Shown here: positions 1 through 43,437 of the stretch, in pieces
How positions within the stretch are numbered: the stretch's first letter is position 1
Layout of the letters: every line of letters begins with the position of its first letter
Assembly: GCA_947359465.1 (NCBI GenBank)
Contig: OX375879.1
Span: forward strand, 120,296,557 to 120,360,556
Reading direction: 5' to 3'
Length of the DNA: 64,000 bases
Source of the DNA: Metellina segmentata
Lineage: Eukaryota; Arthropoda; Arachnida; Araneae; Tetragnathidae
The notes under the pieces: generated by a model
The model's database searches: none
The model's input: the letters and a program-made list of their open reading frames with translations, nothing else
What the model was told of the DNA's origin: nothing
Position numbers and translations under genes: made by a program

Positions 1-429
1 TACGAGGTCTCACTTCACCAATGCGCTTCATTTTTTGCAAAACTCCTGGTTCGCAAAAAATAGGCTCATTCGAGAAATTGGCACATACATCAGAGTGGTA
101 ACAGAACCTAGAACAATTTAACTCTGGAAAATTCAGGGAAATTTTCACAAAAAGTCAGGGAAAATTTGATAATTTATACGACAACCATTATCGTTTGTTC
201 TATTTAGAGATGCGCTATTAAGAGTACTTTCGGTACCGGAATAAATCGTATTCGCCGAAATTGTAAGTCGAAAAAAGAACACTGGCGTCGTAATTTTTTA
301 AACACCTCAAAAACCGCCGCCGGTGATTTTTTTTTTTTTTTTTTTGCCGGCGATACAACTTGGGGATACGATTTGAAATTTTTGTAACGCATAATGTTTT
401 TTTCGTGCTTTAAATTAATATTTTTTGCT
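1..429. other. Unassigned AT-rich sequence at window edge
   Basis: I see no coding signal here. It contains a T homopolymer near 329-345. The N-terminal exons of the P450 gene that continues at 2948 are not visible here and should lie upstream of the window. Confidence 0.5.
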
Positions 430-800
430 TGCAATTATCTCTCTATATTAAAAAAAAGTTACCGCCGACGCCGCAGGATTGAAAACTGTGTTGTTTAGCT
501 CGATTCTTAGACGGTTTCCAGAGAAAGTACTGATCGGAAAAAAACAAAATTAACATGGTTTGTTCTGCATCGTATTCCCTGGACAATTGTTAAGATTTTT
601 TTCCGATGCGGCTATTAGTTTAGGGTTTTTTAAGTGTCAAAATTGAAGAAGCGAAATTTCTTCCGCGAGTGAGCAAAACACATACAAATTTTCAGTCTTC
701 AACCGTGAGTTTTTTTTAAAGAGTACCTCTCAACGTAAATTTTTTAAGCTCGTCGAGTTTTTTTTTGAAATTTCAATTTGGTTCTTGATAGTATTTTTTT
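430..800 (+). repeat. Dispersed repeat family R1, copy A
   Basis: This stretch is matched in reverse complement by 15130-15490 and in part by 1500-1690. Shared landmarks in order are CTCTATATT, a GTTAC near the 5' end, CTCGATTCT, AACATGGTTTGTTC, GGCTATTAGTTTAGGG, GCGAAATTTCTT, ACAAATTTTCAG and AAGAGTACCT. No open frame survives, so the class is unknown. Confidence 0.7.
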
Positions 801-844
801 GAAATTCTGGAAAAATCGGGACATTTTTGTTACGTTTTTTTAAA

Positions 845-1390
845 ACGGCCGTATCTATATCTTATTACTATTAGTTTTTAATTTTTAAAATATCGCAGTA
901 TATCTCAGAATATAATCTTTCTTACGGTACTATTATTTTTGAAATCGGTTAATAATTAAATTGGATGCGATCAAAAGTTGGTCATACAAAATTCGGAATC
1001 TTTGGATATTTTCGCTACTTTTTGGTAAAACCGTTATATTTACAGAAAAAAAAAATTATTTTTTAAATTTGAGAACATCACTGAATGCATTACATTACAC
1101 TCTTTCTTATGGTACAATTATTTTTCAAATTGGTTAATAAATAAAATCGATGCAATTAAAAGTTGGTCATACAATTTTCGGAACTTTCAGATCGTAATTT
1201 CCAATACCAAACTAAAACTGTCATATCTATATCGTATTACTATTAGTTTTTAATTTTGAAAATATCGTAGTATTCCTCAGAATGTACTCTTTCTTACGGT
1301 ACAATTATTTTTAAAATTGGTTCATAAATAAATTCGATGCAATCAAAAGTTGGTGACACAAATTTCGGAATTTTTATCTCGCGGAGCAAA
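845..1390 (+). repeat. Degenerate tandem repeat of about 186 bp
   Basis: Three diverged units are marked by AAAAGTTGGTCATACA-like boxes near 975, 1160 and 1345. CTTTCTTACGGTAC-like boxes near 918, 1100 and 1288 precede them. The spacing is about 186 bp. The repeat is non-coding. Confidence 0.65.
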
Positions 1391-1499
1391 TTCTTGGAGC
1401 ATATGAGGGTTGTATTTTTGACTATCGGGTTGGCCAGATATCAAATTTATCGCAGCAACAATTGCCATAAAAACGATTTCTTTTTATTTGGCGAGGAAA

Positions 1500-1690
1500 A
1501 AGGCTCGCTTTTTTTCCCCTTTGTTCTCTGACGGTTTACCGAGAAAGTACAGGTCTTAAAGTTAGAACATTAACACGGTTTATTTAAAATTGTACAGGGA
1601 ACAAGATGCAGAAGATTTTTTACTGATGCGGCTATTAGTTTAGGGTGCATTAAGTGTTAAAGTAAAATCCCTTGCGAAAGAGGTATTGGT
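1500..1690 (+). repeat. Dispersed repeat family R1, partial copy B
   Basis: It shares AACACGGTTTATT, a TTGTACAGGGAACAAGATG stretch, GGCTATTAGTTTAGGG and TTAAGTGTTAAA with the copies at 430-800 and 15130-15490. It matches copy C more closely than copy A around the GTACAGGGAACAAGATG block. Confidence 0.6.
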
Positions 1691-1780
1691 TTGCGAAGCA
1701 AACCAAACGGCACTGCGTTGCAATCCCCGGGGGTTGGCGAGCGTAAGCGAGCAGGGGGCGGAGCCCTCTAGCATTATCGA
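1684..1780 (+). repeat. Palindrome-rich repeat, possible Helitron-type 3' end
   Basis: The hairpin GGTTTGCGAAGCAAACC is followed by GGTTGGCGAGCGTAAGCGAG, then a GC-rich hairpin GGGGGCGGAGCCCTC and CTAG. A GC hairpin just before CTRR is what Helitron 3' ends look like. A similar block lies at 50340-50500 in the opposite sense (CGCTCGCCAACCCCC, then GGTTTGCAAAGCAAACC). The Helitron reading is inference; no Rep/helicase is present. Confidence 0.35.
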
Positions 1781-1939
1781 TTTGTAATTGATTTTTATTT
1801 TGTTTCCATTTGACTTTGATGTATTGCATGATTATGTAGGGTCAGGTGTAATAAGTTCATAATCAAAATATTTTGTATTTTTTCTTGCCAGTTTTTTTAA
1901 TTGCTATTGTAAGAATTCGATTACAAATTTTTTTAAGGC

Positions 1940-2265
1940 AATTCAGAATATATTTGCTTCTAAACAGTCGAGTAAAACATGCTTCAAAGTCTCTTCCTCA
2001 TCAAAAAAAATGAGGAACTCGTTGGAGTAAGGTAGGTTTAGACGATTCATATTGGCCTGAGTTACAATGTGGCCTATTCTGGTTTTAACAGTTTTCTCTC
2101 ATGACCTAGAAAAACATGTATAGAGGGTAGTTACTGACCAAGGAACTGGACTTACTGCAGTTGACAATTTAGCTAACTTATGAGCCATTTCATTGCAATA
2201 ACCAACTGCTCCATGGATTTTTTTTGAAGTAAGGAAGGCATCATATACTCACTCTGGTTAGGCTC
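1940..2265 (-). pseudogene. LINE relic: RNase H and ORF2 C-terminus
   Basis: Read on the minus strand, 2265-2160 carries a decayed RNase H tail (GYCNEMAHKLAKLS, matching the G-NE-AD-LAK block). 2100-1940 carries TRIGHIVTQANMNRL and then FFDEEETLKHVLLDC, the cysteine-containing tail typical of Jockey/I-type ORF2 proteins. The frames are interrupted. The same family occurs at 17640-17698 with 23321-23415. Confidence 0.6.
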
Positions 2266-2279
2266 ATTCGATTGAACAT

Positions 2280-2660
2280 GCGGATATTTTTCATTACCAT
2301 TAAAATATTAACATTAAATATTAAAATATTAAATGTTTAAATATTAAATGTTGAAATATTAAATCCTAAAATAGTAAATCTTAAGAAATATTAAGCAATA
2401 AAATATTAAAATAATAAATCCTAAAATAGTAAATCTTAAGAAATATTAAGCAATAAAATATTAAAATAATAAATCCTAAAATAGTAAATCTTAAGAAATA
2501 TTAAGCAATAAAATATTAAAATAATAAATCCAAAAATAGTAAATCTTATATATTAAATATTAAAATATTAAGCTATAAAATATTAAACATCAAAGTATTA
2601 AAATTTTTAAGTATTAAATATTAAAATTTCAAGTGTTAAATATTAATTTTTAAATGTTAA
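2280..2660 (+). repeat. AATATTAAA-rich tract with a 55-bp tandem repeat
   Basis: Units starting at 2360, 2415 and 2470 are nearly identical over 55 bp, and a fourth partial unit starts at 2525. They are built from TAAATCCTAAAATAGTAAAT followed by CTTAAGAAATATTAAGCAAT. The flanks are simpler AATATTAAA variants. Confidence 0.85.
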
Positions 2661-2947
2661 AACGAATTGGAGACCAATTCAGTGTTGAAGTAATGTTCAT
2701 TTAACAAAACGACATGGCTCTTGCTTCAAAAATTTTAGATCCAAAGTGAAATTCATCACCCTAGACAGACTAAAAAAATGAATTTCTTAGACTGTGTTAG
2801 CTACGCCCAGAGTATTGTCAAACTATAATTTTGTAAAGACTCAGTATTATTGCATCCAATATAACTTGGAACAACACTTATATTTTTTTCTGCATCGTGC
2901 ATAAAGTTCCTCTGGTACATTTAAAGTATTTAATCAATTATCCTTAG

Positions 2948-35373
<32,426 letters not shown>

Positions 35374-35710
35374 AGTGAAGACCGTGGCGTAATTTGAGAT
35401 TGGAGCGGTTTTCATCTTCTCATGAAAACGCTACGCGTTGTAATACTATGTGTGGACGTAATAACATACATTGAGACTGATATCTCATCCTTCAGGTATA
35501 CAATGTGTTTGATGCTATAATAATTTGTCTTGGAAAATAACAAGCGCTTATATGATGTTATACGGGTCCAATATACAAAATGTTAACCAATGCCTTTCGT
35601 GAAATCAGTTTTTACATTTCAGTTGTATATCTCGTACTCTATTTCTTATTTTATGTACCTCACTTTCCTCTCAATGCCGTGGTTTATGTATTGATTTACG
35701 TCTGATTACG

Positions 35711-35716
35711 AATAAA
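35711..35716 (+). terminator. Poly(A) signal of the plus-strand P450
   Basis: AATAAA lies 338 bp after the stop codon, in a 3'UTR that is conserved with arm B. The minus-strand paralogue has the same hexamer in the same context (52717-52722). Confidence 0.75.
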
Positions 35717-35870
35717 TATGTCCAATTTTTAGTGCTTTGCATTCAGTCATTAAAGGGGGATCAGTGAGTTTGCAAATTGCTCCAGCAACTTGCGAGCAGT
35801 AGTGACGCTGTTTCGGTGAATTTAACTTACCAAGGGTAAGATGAGCTCTTCCTGTGTGTACATCCATTAA

Positions 35871-36068
35871 CCTTTAGACTACGACCGGTACAGCAGTTGT
35901 ACCTTGAACACGCCAGGAAGGAAATTAGACCACGTACAGTACAGCAGTTGTACTTTGCAAGTTATAAGAATCGCGCTAAGAAAGAATTTAGACTACGGCT
36001 AGTACAGTAGTTGTACCTCGGAAGTTATAAGAATCGCGACTGTTATATCTATAGCCGTAGTCAAAAGG
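35871..36068. mobile_element. Second TTAA MITE family, about 198 bp
   Basis: TTAA on both sides (35867-35870, 36069-36072) with ends CCTTTAGACTACG and CGTAGTCAAAAGG. The interior has three diverged units, each with a GTACAGCAGTTGTAC-type palindrome and GACTACG. Arm B is empty at this point (ATCCATTACTTGATGATGAT on its minus strand), confirming a TTAA-targeted insertion after the duplication. Confidence 0.88.
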
Positions 36069-36176
36069 TTAATTGGCGATGATTTATAAGCGGATTCTCC
36101 TTCGGAGTGTACGCGTATTCAAACAATCAAATATTCATTTAACTTCTAGTTGCTAATCATAACTTATGGGGCATGG

Positions 36177-36493
36177 TAAGGTAATTTTAATTAACGTCGT
36201 ATTGGAGCAGCACAACGTGCTATTGACGTAGGTCCGGGATCAATCCCCTAAGGGAGAGATCCCAGGACAACACCACGTCATTTTGAACCTCGGTCAGATG
36301 ACGAGGCAACACCTGAGCTGGCACCCTACTCTCCACACCAACCCAACGTGAGAACTTTCGGCCACGACCTATTTAAGATGCAACAGCTGCCTCTATACCA
36401 TACTCTTACAAATATCCATGCTCTGACCCGGATTCGAACCAGGAACCTTCCGATCTACAGGCAAACACCTTAACCACAAGACCGGTGGGTCGA
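36177..36493 (-). mobile_element. tRNA-derived SINE, head type beta, copy 1
   Basis: On the minus strand the head starts CGACCCACCGGTCTTG, with A box TGGTTAAGGTG and a perfect B box GGTTCGAATCC. The body includes GGAGAGTAGGGTGCCAGCTC and CATCTGACCGAGGTTCAAAA. The tail is GGGATTGATCCCGGACC to GACGTTAATTAAAATTACC. The Pol III promoter looks intact. The head differs from type alpha, but body and tail are shared. Confidence 0.88.
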
Positions 36494-36744
36494 CTAACTT
36501 GTGGGGCATTTGGGATTCAAGGAAACTTTATTTTAAAAAATATCTTAAACTATTACTTAGAACGACTCAATTTTTAAAACTAAATAAGTCCGATGAAAAT
36601 TATTTTTGAGTTAATATCGTCAATTTTAGTTTCTTTTGACGTAGAATTACGTTTTCTTCTTCAGCAGGGGAAGAAACGTGGGAATTGAGCGTCCATTCTG
36701 CTCACAAATGGATAGATGAATTGAGATGGAGTGCGTATACAGTT
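36494..36744. other. Spacer between two SINE copies
   Basis: No gene or repeat recognised. This is the first unique sequence past the inner end of arm A. Confidence 0.4.
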
Positions 36745-37078
36745 GGTAATTGGTAATTTTAGTTAACGTCGTACTAGAGCTACACAACGGGCTATTGACG
36801 ACGGTCCGGGATCAGTCCCTTAAGGGAAAGATCCGAGGACAACACCTCGTAATTTTGAACCACGGTCAGATGACGAAGCAACACCTGAGCTGGCACCCCA
36901 CTCTCCAAACTTCCACGCCAACCCAACGTGAGGACTTTCGGCCACGACAGATTTAAGGTGCACCAGCCGCCTCTACACCATACGATTACAAACATCCATG
37001 CCCAGACCCGGATTCGAACCAGGAACCTTCCGATCTAGAGGCTAACACCTTAACCACTATACCGGTTGGTCGGCTGCG
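36745..37078 (-). mobile_element. tRNA-derived SINE, head type beta, copy 2
   Basis: Nearly the same as 36177-36493 and in the same orientation. Head CGACCAACCGGTATAGTGG, A box TGGTTAAGGTG, B box GGTTCGAATCC, body GGAGAGTGGGGTGCCAGCTC, tail CGTTGTGTAGCTCTAGTACG and AACTAAAATTACC. Confidence 0.88.
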
Positions 37079-38953
37079 TATACAGTTGGATAGCGGAAAG
37101 AAGCCCACGTCAATCGAAATAGAAACGGCTGTTGGCGGTTGAAACTAAGCGTGCTTATAACTTCGGGAAAAGAGACCCACATGTGACCCATATTTTTAGG
37201 TTTCACCATGTTTAAACAATAAGTTAATCTCATCATATTAAATTGTATCTAAAGAGTCACTATTCCGGATGCGTATTACGTCCGAAACGAAACATAAATT
37301 TAGGTTTGGGGTTCGAAGACATCGTCGATTTGAAAATTTTCAAAGATGCTCAAATAATGCTACGCTAAGAACTATTGCGACCGACGAGGTGCACTTAAGG
37401 AGGAAGCCAAAGCCTGTGTGATTCCAGACTTCAGACCAGGTACCGGATGAACGAAAACGTAAGTATCGTGGCCATGGAGAAGTTGGAGCGGAAAGCTGCA
37501 AAAACCGCTAAAGTAGCCATCATCTTCTCGATCATCCTACATCTCCTTGCAGCATGAACGTGGCTGCAGCCGAAAACCACCTGATGTCTGAGCCGAGTGG
37601 GATCTCCTTGCAGCATGAACGTGGCTGCAGCCGAAAACCACCTGATGTCTGAGCCGAGTGGGATCTCCTTGCAGCATGAACGTGGCTGCAGCCGAAAACC
37701 ACCTGATGTCTGAGCCGAGTGGAACTGGACAGCAGGGTGACATGACCGAGTTGATTCAGTGCATGGATTACGAGCGTTAATACAAGCGCGCTTGCTACAC
37801 GTTTCGCTAAACACGCCGTTAAACCCTAGTATCATGCGTTTGATGTGACAAGAATATACATTTATAAGAAAATCAGGCAAGTAATCATAAGCCCGTCGAT
37901 GGCGATACCATAGAGAGTCGGCTGTTTCACCATTTAGACGAGAATTACGCCTTCAACGTGAGCATAAAGAAACACTTCATAGTTTTCATATAACCACCTG
38001 TGCCGGTCGGTCTCGCACCCCCACATCTGGAATTCAGCCTGTTTTACGCCCGACGAAATAAAGAAGTCTTCAACACTTAGGTCTTCGTGAGAAAACGGAA
38101 AATAAGCCACCCTAAGATGACGACCTTATGAACTCCAGTCGGAACGCCGGGGAACTTCAAAACCTTTTCTTGTAGATGTCAGGTTACGAAGTACAAGCTG
38201 AAAACCCCCTTCGCATGTGTTTGCGTGGGCAATTGAGCTTGTTGTTCTGACAAGATTTTTCGAGAGATGCAACTGAGACATTTGAGAGGAACAGACATAT
38301 CCTCCAGACTTTGATTTTGGAACCACGTTCTTTGCTCCTAGGCGGTTCAATGTCAATTGCTGTAACCTCGACTTTGAATCAATGTAAATATAACTCTGCA
38401 CATAATATTCAATTTCCTTTAGATGAATAATGTGTAAATGTAATCAGTTGTACGCCTAAGTGTTGGATGACGTTACAGCCCCTGTGATGGACAAGTCGGA
38501 TTCTTTTCAAGCTCGACAATGAGTTGTTCGACTGTTTTACGACATAAATTCCTCTTCCACACTAATGCACGAGGAAAAATGTGTGTGAGATGTAATGCAA
38601 CTTGTCAAAGTTGAAATATTACTATCATCGTGAAGTCTAGCAAGTTTCATCTTTACGCAGAAGCATGTTTAGAAATTATCTTATTCATAATAAACTTTTT
38701 CAAAAATATTATTTTGAATGCCATAAAGATTTCAGAATATTAAAAACAATTTGAAATAAGGAAAAAATAATAATTGTTTTTGTTCCTACTTTAATAACCT
38801 GAGATGTAAACGTTGGAATTTGAGTCTGGTTCATTAATAAATAGAATAATTTTTCATTTATAGATTAAATTGTCCACTAAAACATTTTTAACATTATCTT
38901 AGAGAATGCGTGTATTACAGACATTGAACTAGTCGCTCAGCCTTTATTTAGAG
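37079..38953. other. Spacer sequence with one minisatellite
   Basis: Between the SINE and a hAT MITE I recognise no gene. The longest minus-strand frame (37880-37431) is created by the 61-bp repeat at 37541 and is not a conserved protein. 38401-38126 on the minus strand is also open but unrecognised. Confidence 0.45.
37541..37723 (+). repeat. 61-bp minisatellite, three units
   Basis: Three nearly identical units begin ATCTCCTTGCAGCATGAACG and contain GTGGCTGCAGCCGAAAACCA and TGATGTCTGAGCCGAGTGG. The period of 61 is not a multiple of three, so each unit changes reading frame. Confidence 0.95.
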
Positions 38954-39099
38954 CAGGCCTCGAAATAGATTTTTTAATACAGGTGCACAAGGTGCACCTA
39001 AGATTTTAAATTAGGTGCACAGTTATGTACAGTGGGAAAACATTAGGTGCACAGTTATATTTTCACGTGCACCTGTGCACCCGGGTATTTCGAGCCCTG
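38954..39099. mobile_element. hAT MITE, copy 2
   Basis: Begins CAGGCCTCGAAATAG and ends TATTTCGAGCCCTG with an exact 8-bp duplication ATTTAGAG (38946-38953, 39100-39107). It is 146 bp with GTGCAC-rich folding arms, the same family as 12474-12626. Confidence 0.92.
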
Positions 39100-39221
39100 A
39101 TTTAGAGTATTATCTAGATCACAATTAGATTATTGAAGATATATCGAAGGACGAGACGATTCTGTATTTTCCAATCTAGTATAGCTTAGGTCAGTTAGAA
39201 CAAGTTTAGTTAATTGCTAAA

Positions 39222-39400
39222 CCTACTAGCGGTTTTGACTATATATCTCACCCATCAAGACATTAACGACCTTTTTATGATTTAGAGATAAATTTAATAA
39301 CCGTTTTTTTTATCTCTTGACAACATATCTAGTCCATCAGGATCTGGTTAGTTTTGCTGATGACAAGATACCTCGACGAAGCAACCAGACGGATTTCGCA
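39222..39400. mobile_element. Decayed TTAA-family MITE
   Basis: ACCTACTAGCGGTTTTGACT on the left resembles the family end. TCCATCAGGATCTGGTTAGT, TTTGCTGATGACAAGATACC and GAAGCAACCAGACGGATTT on the right match the family interior and inverted end. Confidence 0.6.
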
Positions 39401-39427
39401 ATTGATGGTTGATTGGTTTCCTAAGAT

Positions 39428-42400
39428 TCTAACCTTCCCAAGTGGTTTCGACGAAATATCTATGCCATCAAAATGAACAATTTTGTTTGTGACGAAGTCA
39501 AGATCTGGTCTGTTTTGTTTTTTCTATTAACATAGTATCTCGTCCATCAAGATCTGACTTGTAATCAAGATCTGGTTTGTTTTGTTTTTCTATTGACATA
39601 ATATCTCGTCCATCTAGATCTGACTTGTAATCAAGATCTGGTTTGTTTTGTTTTTCTATTGACATAGTATCTCGTCCATCGAGATCTGGTTTGTTTGGTT
39701 TTTCAATTGACATAGTATCTCGTCCATCAAGATCTGGTTTTTTTTTCTATTGACATAGTACCTCGTCCATCAAGATCTGACTTGTAATAAAGATCTGGTT
39801 TGTTTTGTTTTTCTATTGACATAATATCTCGTCCATCTAGATCTGACTTATAATCAAGATCTGGTTTGTTTTGTTTTTCTATTGACATAGTATCTCGTCC
39901 ATCAAGATCTGACTTGTAATCAAGATCTGGTTTGTTTGGTTTTTCAATTGACATAGTATCTCGTCCATCAAGATCTGTTTTTTTTTTCTATTGACATAGT
40001 ACCTCGTCCATCAAGATCTGACTTGTAATAAAGATCTGGTTTGTTTTGTTTTTCTATTGACATAATATCTCGTCCATCTAGATCTGACTTATAATCAAGA
40101 TCTGGTTTGTTTTGTTTTTCTATTGACATAGTATCTCGTCCATCAAGATCTGACTTGTAATAAAGATCTGGTTTGTTTTGTTTTTCTATTGACATAATAT
40201 CTCGTCCATCTAGATCTGACTTATAATCAAGATCTGGTTTGTTTTGTTTTTCTATTGACATAGTATCTCGTCCATCAAGATCTGACTTGTAATCAAGATC
40301 TGGTTTGTTTGGTTTTTCAATTGACATAGTATCTCGTCCATCAAGATCTGTTTTTTTTTCTATTGACATAGTACCTCGTCCATCAAGATCTGACTTGTAA
40401 TAAAGATCTGGTTTGTTTTGTTTTTCTATTGACATAATATCTCGTCCATCTAGATCTGACTTATAATCAAGATCTGGTTTGTTTTGTTTTTCTATTGACA
40501 TAGTATCTCGTCCATCAAGATCTGACTTGTAATAAAGATCTGGTTTGTTTTGTTTTTCTATTGACATAATATCTCGTCCATCTAGATCTGACTTATAATC
40601 AAGATCTGGTTTGTTTTGTTTTTCTATTGACATAATATCTCGTCCATCAAGATCTGACTTGTAATCAAGATCTGGTTTGTTTGGTTTTTCAATTGACATA
40701 GTATCTCGTCCATCAAGATCTGTTTTTTTTTTCTATTGACATAGTACCTCGTCCATCAAGATCTGACTTGTAATAAAGATCTGGTTTGTTTTGTTTTTCT
40801 ATTGACATAATATCTCGTCCATCTAGATCTGACTTATAATCAAGATCTGGTTTGTTTTGTTTTTCTATTCACATAGTATCTCGTCCATCAAGATCTGGTT
40901 TGTTTGGTTTTTCAATTGACATAGTATCTCGTCCATCAAGATCTGTTTTTTTTTCTATTGACATAGTACCTCGTCCATCAAGATCTGACTTGTAATAAAG
41001 ATCTGGTTTGTTTTGTTTTTCTATTGACATAATATCTCGTCCATCTAGATCTGACTTATAATCAAGATCTGGTTTGTTTTGTTTTTCTATTGACATAGTA
41101 TCTCGTCCATCAAGATCTGACTTGTAATAAAGATCTGGTTTGTTTTGTTTTTCTATTGACATAATATCTCGTCCATCTAGATCTGACTTATAATCAAGAT
41201 CTGGTTTGTTTTGTTTTTCTATTGACATAGTATCTCGTCCATCAAGATCTGACTTGTAATCAAGATCTGGTTTGTTTGGTTTTTCAATTGACATAGTATC
41301 TCGTCCATCAAGATCTGTTTTTTTTTTCTATTGACATAGTACCTCGTCCATCAAGATCTGACTTGTAATAAAGATCTGGTTTGTTTTGTTTTTCTATTGA
41401 CATAATATCTCGTCCATCTAGATCTGACTTATAATCAAGATCTGGTTTGTTTTGTTTTTCTATTGACATAGTATCTCGTCCATCAAGATCTGACTTGTAA
41501 TAAAGATCTGGTTTGTTTTGTTTTTCTATTGACATAATATCTCGTCCATCTAGATCTGACTTATAATCAAGATCTGGTTTGTTTTGTTTTTCTATTGACA
41601 TAATATCTCGTCCATCAAGATCTGACTTGTAATCAAGATCTGGTTTGTTTGGTTTTTCAATTGACATAGTATCTCGTCCATCAAGATCTGTTTTTTTTTT
41701 CTATTGACATAGTACCTCGTCCATCAAGATCTGACTTGTAATAAAGATCTGGTTTGTTTTGTTTTTCTATTGACATAATATCTCGTCCATCTAGATCTGA
41801 CTTATAATCAAGATCTGGTTTGTTTTGTTTTTCTATTCACATAGTATCTCGTCCATCAAGATCTGGTTTGTTTGGTTTTTCAATTGACATAGTATCTCGT
41901 CCATCAAGATCTGTATTTTTTTCTATTGACATAGTACCTCGTCCATCAAGATCTGACTTGTAATAAAGATCTGGTTTGTTTTGTTTTTCTATTGACATAA
42001 TATCTCGTCCATCTAGATCTGACTTATAATCAAGATCTGGTTTGTTTTGTTTTTCTATTGACATAGTATCTCGTCCATCAAGATCTGACTTGTAATAAAG
42101 ATCTGGTTTGTTTGGTTTTTCAATTGACATAGTATCTCGTCCATCAAGATCTGTTTTTTTTTTCTATTGACATAGTACCTCGTCCATCAAGATCTGACTT
42201 GTAATAAAGATCTGGTTTGTTTTGTTTTTCTATTGACATAATATCTCGTCCATCTAGATCTGACTTGTAATCAAGATCTGGTTTGTTTTGTTTTTCTATT
42301 GACATAGTATCTCGTCCATCAAGATCTGACTTGTAATCAAGATCTGGTTTGTTTGGTTTTTCAATTGACATAGTATTTCGTCCATCAAGATCTGGTTTTT

Positions 42401-42560
42401 TTTTTCTATTGACATAGTACCTCGTCCATCAAGATCGGACTTGTAATAAAGATCCGGTTTGTTTTGTTTTTCTATTGACATAATATCTCGTCCATCAAGA
42501 TCTGGCGGGTTTTGCTAATGACGAGATACCTCGACGTGTCAACAAGCAGAAGGGTTGGAA
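39428..42560. mobile_element. TTAA-family MITE expanded by a 3-kb satellite
   Basis: Left end CTAACCTTCCCAAGTGGTTTC with CGACGAAATATCT, right end GAGATACCTCGACGTGTCAA and GCAGAAGGGTTGG. These are the inverted ends of the CCCTCC family, slightly decayed. Between them sits the 66-bp satellite. The unit motif TATCTCGTCCATCAAGATCT is the standard interior motif of the MITE, so the array grew from the MITE's own sequence. Confidence 0.7.
39500..42500 (-). repeat. 66-bp satellite with higher-order structure
   Basis: The monomer of 66 bp contains GTTTGTTTTGTTTTTCTATT, GACATAATATCTCGTCCATC and AGATCTGACTTATAATC. Shorter T-rich variant units (CTGTTTTTTTTTCTATTG) mark blocks of about 225, 240 and 370 bp. 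A 968-bp superunit is directly duplicated: the rare variant TTCTATTCACATAG recurs at 40864 and 41832, exactly 968 bp apart. Because 66 is a multiple of three, the minus strand stays open with repeated MSIEKQNKPDLDYKSDLDGR units up to 243 codons. I read this as satellite, not a gene. Confidence 0.93.
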
Positions 42561-42569
42561 AAAAGTAAA

Positions 42570-42790
42570 GCATTGAGGTAATTTTGAAAAAAATAGTTGT
42601 TTTAGAAACAAAGTTTTTTATGATACTAAAGTAATAATCTCTAGGAAGCAGATGATACTGGAGTGGCCAAGAGAAACAGCAAGTCGAAAAGTAAATCTAT
42701 CAGAATGAAATAATGGGCAATGAAAGAGGACATGATCGATGTCTTCAACTACAGAACTGTCAAGATTGCAGAATGCTGAATCAATCAGGT
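42570..42790 (-). pseudogene. LINE ORF2 C-terminal relic
   Basis: The minus strand reads VVEDIDHVLFHCPLFHSDRF and then TFRLAVSLGHSSIICF before a stop, which matches the HILxxCP-type cysteine/histidine tail of Jockey/R1/I ORF2 proteins. The upstream part is cut off by the TIR element at 42914. Confidence 0.55.
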
Positions 42791-43437
42791 GGCAACAATG
42801 AAAGTGGTAAATAATTCTTGCACAATCGACGAAAATTGGAGTGTGTCTGTAGCATCACTTAAAATTTCTTTGAAGATCGATTTGTATCGATGGAAGGTAA
42901 CTTTTTGTTCATTAGGTATGTCTACACTTGTGCGCTTTCATTTTCAACTTGCCTTTCAACATTCAATTCAACATGCGTCAACGCATGCCTTATTGCATGC
43001 GCTTAGAGGCATGCCCTTTACATGTCCACACTTGTGCCTTACTTCAGTTTCAAGATAAATGAAAATGATGCTATTCTGTTAGGACTGTTTCTGGATGTTA
43101 AATCAGTGCGGCATAATTTGTGATCCGGCAAGTAAATAAACGTAGGAAATCAAGGCGAGCGATTTGGATGAAAGAATATTTCAAAACGCATAATGAGCAT
43201 TTATTTATTTACGTTAAAATTTACTATTATTTGTTGGAGCACACGTTCAAACGCTATGTTTATATTTTCTTTGATTTATTTCGCTGGAATCGTTTGCACG
43301 TGTTTCCTGTTTCTCGCAGCGACTAACAGATCAATCTGCTTAAAATCGGAACGAAATTTCCCCCTTTAATAAGTTGTTAGAAAAAATGAGGAAGGCGTGA
43401 ATTTGCTCTGATGTTTTATTCGATCTCGGGTCAGAGT

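Noticed and set aside
37431..37880. 149-codon minus-strand frame with GCSHVHAAR repeats
   Set aside because: It is generated by the 61-bp minisatellite; the three unit copies are read in different frames.
39968..40699. 243-codon minus-strand frame of MSIEKQNKPDL repeats as a repeat-protein gene
   Set aside because: It exists because the 66-bp satellite unit is a multiple of three. Variant T-rich units and indels break it elsewhere in the array, and it lies inside a MITE.
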